From Pseudomonadota bacterium (GTDB taxonomy: Bacteria > Pseudomonadota > Gammaproteobacteria > Burkholderiales > Thiobacillaceae), in the NCBI GenBank assembly GCA_021791235.1, contig JAJYXA010000043.1, positions 1 through 5,102 on the forward strand: a stretch of 5,102 bases of DNA. The letters run 5' to 3'. Of the stretch, positions 1 to 5,102 are shown piece by piece (positions within the stretch are counted from its first letter, which is position 1; the number at the start of each line of letters is the position of its first letter). Both the position numbers and the translations under genes were made by a program. Under the pieces are notes generated by a model, which did not search any database, was not told the DNA's origin, and worked only from the letters and a program-made list of their open reading frames with translations.

Positions 1-598
1 GCGCCGGGTTGGCCTGGGCGTCGGCGTGAAAATGGCTGACCAGGGGATCGGGCACCCATACCTTCACCACCCAGATGGCGGCCAGCGCCAGCACGCCGGT
101 CAGCGCAAAAATCCCCGGCACGCCGATGAGGTGGTTGAGTGCCGGCCCCGCCACCATCGACGCGGCAAAGGTGAGCCCGATGGTGGAACCGATCAGCGCC
201 ATCGCCTTGGTGCGGTGTTCCTCGCGGGTGAGGTCGGCGAGCATGGCGGTGATGGCGGCGGAAATCGCGCCGGCGCCCTGGATGGCGCGGCCGAAAATCG
301 TCCAGTAGATATCGGACGCCGAGGCGGCGACAAAGCTGCCGATCGCAAAAAGGATCAGGCCGAAAATGATCACCTTCTTGCGGCCGATGCGGTCGGACGC
401 CATGCCGAAGGGGATCATCAGCAGCGCCTGCGTCAGGCCATACATGCCGAGCGTCAGCCCGACCAGGGTGTGGTTGTTGCCGCCGGGCAGGTGCTCGGCA
501 TAGAGCGCGAACACCGGCAGGATGAGGAACATGCCCAGCATGCGCAGGCCGAAAATCGCTGCCAGGCCTGAGGTGGCGCGCGTTTCAGCGCGGGTCAT
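1..598 (-). CDS. MFS transporter, YajR-like (N-terminal part; 3' end beyond window)
   Basis: Probable inner-membrane drug/proton-type major facilitator transporter; the substrate is unknown. Read on the minus strand, the frame is open from ATG at 598 to the window edge (199 codons, about half of a typical 400-450 residue MFS protein). The N-terminus has the hydrophobic stretch GLRMLGMFLILPVFALYAEH (about residues 17-36, TM1). MFS motif A is clear at residues 65-74 (G-M-A-S-D-R-I-G-R-K) between TM2 and TM3. A motif B-like R-x-x-Q-G-x-G lies at 104-110 in TM4. Further hydrophobic segments fall near 45-63, 77-93, 136-152 and 161-180. The N-terminal sequence resembles YajR-type transporters, but the C-terminal half that would confirm this is missing. 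An in-frame GTG at 625-623 would add nine residues (VAQIDLSES); I prefer ATG 598 because the family usually starts close to TM1. Neither start has a good ribosome site. It is divergent from uvrA. Confidence 0.87.
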   Translation of the reverse strand, partial: MTRAETRATSGLAAIFGLRMLGMFLILPVFALYAEHLPGGNNHTLVGLTLGMYGLTQALLMIPFGMASDRIGRKKVIIFGLILFAIGSFVAASASDIYWTIFGRAIQGAGAISAAITAMLADLTREEHRTKAMALIGSTIGLTFAASMVAGPALNHLIGVPGIFALTGVLALAAIWVVKVWVPDPLVSHFHADAQANPA

Positions 599-696
599 GC
601 TTTCTGAAAGGTCGATTTGAGCCACGGCGGAATTCGGCGAATTCGTGAAGTCCGTTATATTAGCAGGTTGCGAATTACGCCTCACGCACCCTGACA
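599..696. promoter_or_regulatory. Divergent intergenic region between MFS gene and uvrA, candidate -10 island
   Basis: These 98 bp must carry the promoters of both divergent genes. The most AT-rich spot is around 655-662. On the plus strand it gives TATATT (656-661, 5/6 to the sigma-70 -10), about 35 bp before the uvrA ATG. On the minus strand the same spot gives TATAAC (5/6), directed at the transporter. No convincing -35 box sits at 16-18 bp for either direction. TTCGGC (633-638) is at the right distance for uvrA but fits poorly. Two GAATTC motifs (630-635 and 639-644) lie 9 bp apart upstream of the uvrA -10. No CTG-N10-CAG LexA box was found. The promoter calls are tentative. Confidence 0.35.
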
Positions 697-3517
<2,821 letters not shown>

Positions 3518-3519
<2 letters not shown>

Positions 3520-3549
3520 GAGTCCATTTCAGTCAAATCATGCCCCGCG
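3518..3549 (+). repeat. Left terminal inverted repeat (32 bp)
   Basis: Every base pairs with 3785-3754 (coordinate sum 7303), with no mismatch. Complementarity stops sharply inside at 3550/3753. It begins with AGGAG and ends with CCCCGCG. Its first two bases are the A and G of the uvrA stop codon. Confidence 0.97.
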
Positions 3550-3646
3550 TTGAGACCAGGATCGGATGGATGCAAGGCGCAGCGCGCAGGTAATGGCCAT
3601 CCATTGCCAAGTGCTGCAACGCTGCAGACGCCGACCCTGATCTCAA
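3550..3646. repeat. Internal imperfect palindrome, arm 1 of the element
   Basis: 3550-3565 pairs with 3631-3646 at 14 of 16 positions; the mismatches are C3556/A3640 and A3561/C3635. Inside it, 3579-3584 (GCAGCG) pairs with 3620-3625 (CGCTGC). At the tip, 3589-3596 pairs with 3601-3608 (one T/G) around a 4-base loop. All three stems share nearly the same centre, so the segment can form one hairpin arm of about 97 nt. Confidence 0.75.
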
Positions 3647-3655
3647 CCCAGAGGG

Positions 3656-3753
3656 CCTGCTGACTGTGGGCGCATTGCGGCGTTGCGGGTGTCTCGTGGA
3701 GAATGACTACACTTCGCTCCCCGCGCCTTGCACTGCATCCCGCAGTCAGCCGG
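3656..3753. repeat. Internal imperfect palindrome, arm 2 of the element
   Basis: 3656-3670 pairs with 3739-3753: 13 Watson-Crick pairs, one T/G (3667/3742) and one mismatch (3658/3751). Weaker pairing continues inward: 3672-3678 with 3730-3736 (one mismatch), GGCG 3679-3682 with CGCC 3724-3727, CGGG 3686-3689 with CCCG 3720-3723. The arm is about 98 nt and directly abuts the right terminal repeat. Confidence 0.72.
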
Positions 3754-3785
3754 CGCGGGGCATGATTTGACTGAAATGGACTCCT
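3754..3785 (-). repeat. Right terminal inverted repeat (32 bp)
   Basis: Exact reverse complement of 3518-3549. It ends GGACTCCT, one base (T3786) before the ATG of the downstream gene. It therefore occupies the position where that gene's ribosome-binding site should be. Confidence 0.97.
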
Positions 3786-3786
3786 T

Positions 3787-4521
3787 ATGGCCGAACCGGT
3801 TCGCCTTTCCAAGCTGATGTCCGAACGCGGGCTATGCTCGCGCCGCGAGGCCGACAGCTACATCGAAAAAGGACTCGTCTTCGTCGACGGCAAACGGGTG
3901 AGCGAACTCGGCACCAAGGTCGACCCCGACTGCGCGATCCGCCTGGACAACGCGGCCAGCGCGCAGCAGCAGCAGCGCGTGACCATTCTGCTGCACAAGC
4001 CGGTCGGCTATGTGTCGGGCCAGCCGGAGCCGGGCTACCAACCGGCCGTAACCCTGATCCGTCCCGACACCCAGTGGCAGGACGGACGCGCCACGCAGGC
4101 GTTCCACCCCACGCATCTGAAAGGCCTGGCGCCCGCAGGACGGCTCGATATCGACTCCACGGGCCTGCTGGTGCTGACGCAGGACGGGCGCATCGCCAAG
4201 CAGCTGATCGGCGACGATTCAGAAGTCGAGAAGGAATATCTGGTTCGGGTCGAAGGCCGACTGGATGACAAGGGCCTCGCACTGCTCAACCACGGCCTCT
4301 CGCTCGACGGCCGCACATTGCGCCCGGCCAAAGTCGGCTGGCAGAACGCCGACCAGTTGCGCTTCATCCTGAAAGAAGGCCGCAAGCGCCAGATCCGCCG
4401 CATGTGCGAACTGGTCGGCCTGAAAGTGGTAGGGCTGAAACGCGTGCGTATCGGCCGCATGCGACTGGGCGACCTGCCGCCGGGGCAGTGGCGCTACCTG
4501 CGGCCGGATGAGCGTTTTTAG
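3787..4521 (+). CDS. RNA pseudouridine synthase, RsuA/RluB/E/F family (RluF-like)
   Basis: Cytoplasmic enzyme converting a specific uridine to pseudouridine, most likely in 23S rRNA. It has 244 residues. An S4 RNA-binding domain covers about residues 5-52 ([20 protein letters not shown] at 6-25 is typical of this family). The catalytic domain follows, with HKPVGYVSG near 69-77. Motif GRLD at 118-121 (then [13 protein letters not shown]) places the catalytic aspartate at D121. KEYLV precedes the C-terminal basic motif [11 protein letters not shown] at 196-206. The C-terminal part resembles RluF (23S U2604 in E. coli), but the stretch between KPVG and GRLD is longer than I recall for that enzyme, so the target uridine is uncertain and I give no symbol. 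ATG 3787 fits the family N-terminus. It has no good ribosome site: upstream is CTCCTT from the inverted repeat, with only a weak GGA at 3778-3780. Confidence 0.93.
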   Translation: MAEPVRLSKLMSERGLCSRREADSYIEKGLVFVDGKRVSELGTKVDPDCAIRLDNAASAQQQQRVTILLHKPVGYVSGQPEPGYQPAVTLIRPDTQWQDGRATQAFHPTHLKGLAPAGRLDIDSTGLLVLTQDGRIAKQLIGDDSEVEKEYLVRVEGRLDDKGLALLNHGLSLDGRTLRPAKVGWQNADQLRFILKEGRKRQIRRMCELVGLKVVGLKRVRIGRMRLGDLPPGQWRYLRPDERF

Positions 4522-4537
4522 CCCTGATCCAGAGGCC

Positions 4538-4552
4538 CTGCCGCTGCGGCAG
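4538..4552 (+). terminator. Short GC hairpin after the pseudouridine synthase gene (weak terminator candidate)
   Basis: CTGCCG (4538-4543) and CGGCAG (4547-4552) form a perfect 6-bp stem with a 3-base loop, 17 bases after the stop codon. No T-run follows, so it is a poor intrinsic terminator. A second small palindrome, AGGAC/GTCCT (4565-4569 and 4574-4578), lies just downstream. Confidence 0.25.
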
Positions 4553-4583
4553 CCGACACCACTCAGGACCCAGGTCCTACAAT
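4553..4583 (+). promoter_or_regulatory. Candidate sigma-70 promoter for the glycerate kinase gene
   Basis: TACAAT at 4578-4583 matches the -10 consensus at 5 of 6 bases, 28 bp before the ATG. The best -35 candidate, CCGACA (4553-4558, 4 of 6), is 19 bp upstream, longer than the ideal spacing. If used, the leader would be only about 20 nt and would lack a recognisable Shine-Dalgarno sequence. Confidence 0.35.
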
Positions 4584-4611
4584 TCGGCATTCCGTTGCCA
4601 ATTTTCGCCCG

Positions 4612-5102
4612 ATGAATCCGCGCACCCTGCTACTGGACTCGTTTCACGCTGCGGTCGCTGCTGCGGATCCGGCGCGCGTCCTGCCACCGCATCTGCCTGC
4701 GCCACCACGCGGCCGCACGCTGGTGATCGGCGGCGGCAAGGCGGCGGCCGGCATGGCCGCCGCCGTCGAAGCGCACTGGCCGGCGGATGCGCCACTGACC
4801 GGGCTGGTGGTCACGCGCTATCAGCACAGCCAGCCCACCCGCCGCATCGATGTCGTCGAAGCCAGCCATCCGCTACCCGACGGGCGTGGCGAATCCGCGG
4901 CCTTGCGCATGCTGGAGATGGCCGCCCAGCTGGGTGAGGAGGACCTGCTGCTGGGCCTGATTTCCGGCGGTGGTTCCAGCCTGCTCGCCGCGCCGGTCGA
5001 AGGCGTCACCTTGAAAGAGCTGCGCCAGGTCACCAAGGCCCTGCTGCACGCGGGCGCCACCATCCACGACATCAACACGGTGCGCAAGCACCTCACCCGC
5101 CT
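4612..5102 (+). CDS. Glycerate 2-kinase, MOFRL/DUF4147 family (5' part; 3' end beyond window)
   Basis: Cytoplasmic kinase of the GckA/TtuD type, which phosphorylates D-glycerate with ATP to 2-phosphoglycerate. It feeds carbon from glycolate, glyoxylate, tartronate semialdehyde or hydroxypyruvate into lower glycolysis. 163 codons are visible, under half of the usual 420-450. The N-terminal domain shows the family marks: LVIGGGKAAAGMA at 37-49 with the conserved lysine K43, EASHPLPD at 83-90, the glycine-rich LISGGGSSLLAAP at 116-128, and INTVRKHLTR at 154-163 at the window edge. ATG 4612 matches the expected N-terminus (MNPRTLLLDSFHAAV). No Shine-Dalgarno sequence precedes it. It lies 90 bp after the pseudouridine synthase gene on the same strand, with its own possible promoter, so co-transcription is uncertain. 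The symbol could be gckA or ttuD; neighbours that would decide are outside the window. Confidence 0.93.
   Translation, partial: MNPRTLLLDSFHAAVAAADPARVLPPHLPAPPRGRTLVIGGGKAAAGMAAAVEAHWPADAPLTGLVVTRYQHSQPTRRIDVVEASHPLPDGRGESAALRMLEMAAQLGEEDLLLGLISGGGSSLLAAPVEGVTLKELRQVTKALLHAGATIHDINTVRKHLTR

Noticed and set aside
26..571. A 181-codon plus-strand open frame at the left edge
   Set aside because: It is antisense to the MFS transporter, whose minus-strand reading has membrane segments and the motif A signature; the plus-strand product is low-complexity and His/Gly/Arg-rich.
3611..3626. GCTGCA repeats as a CRISPR-like or tandem array
   Set aside because: Only two copies, 8 bp apart, inside arm 1; they belong to its imperfect stem.

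Overview
The window reads as a GC-rich proteobacterial chromosome, most likely a betaproteobacterium. This is inferred from protein resemblance and from a divergent pairing of an MFS transporter with uvrA; no 16S or other marker gene is present. It holds two complete genes, two genes cut by the window edges, and one unusual structured repeat.

Layout: (1) 1-598, minus strand: the N-terminal 199 codons of a major facilitator superfamily transporter resembling YajR. (2) 599-696: a 98-bp divergent intergenic region with an AT-rich, -10-like island and two GAATTC motifs 9 bp apart. No E. coli-type LexA box is visible. (3) 697-3519, plus strand: complete uvrA, 940 codons, with every nucleotide-binding and zinc motif intact. 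(4) 3518-3785: an element of about 268 bp with 32-bp perfect terminal inverted repeats. It fills the whole gap between uvrA and the next gene, starting inside the uvrA stop codon and ending one base before the next ATG. (5) 3787-4521, plus strand: a complete RsuA/RluF-family pseudouridine synthase. (6) 4522-4611: a 90-bp gap with two small hairpins and a possible -10 box. (7) 4612-5102, plus strand: the first 163 codons of a MOFRL-family glycerate 2-kinase.

The genes are unrelated housekeeping functions: export, nucleotide excision repair, RNA modification and glycerate metabolism. I see no defence, phage or biosynthetic cluster.

The unexplained part is 3518-3785. Beyond its terminal repeats, its interior folds on paper into two imperfect hairpin arms of about 98 nt each, both closing at the base of the 32-bp stem. 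This gives a Y-shaped three-way junction. It looks like a non-autonomous, MITE-like dispersed element, but I cannot assign it to a named family, and copy number cannot be judged from one window.
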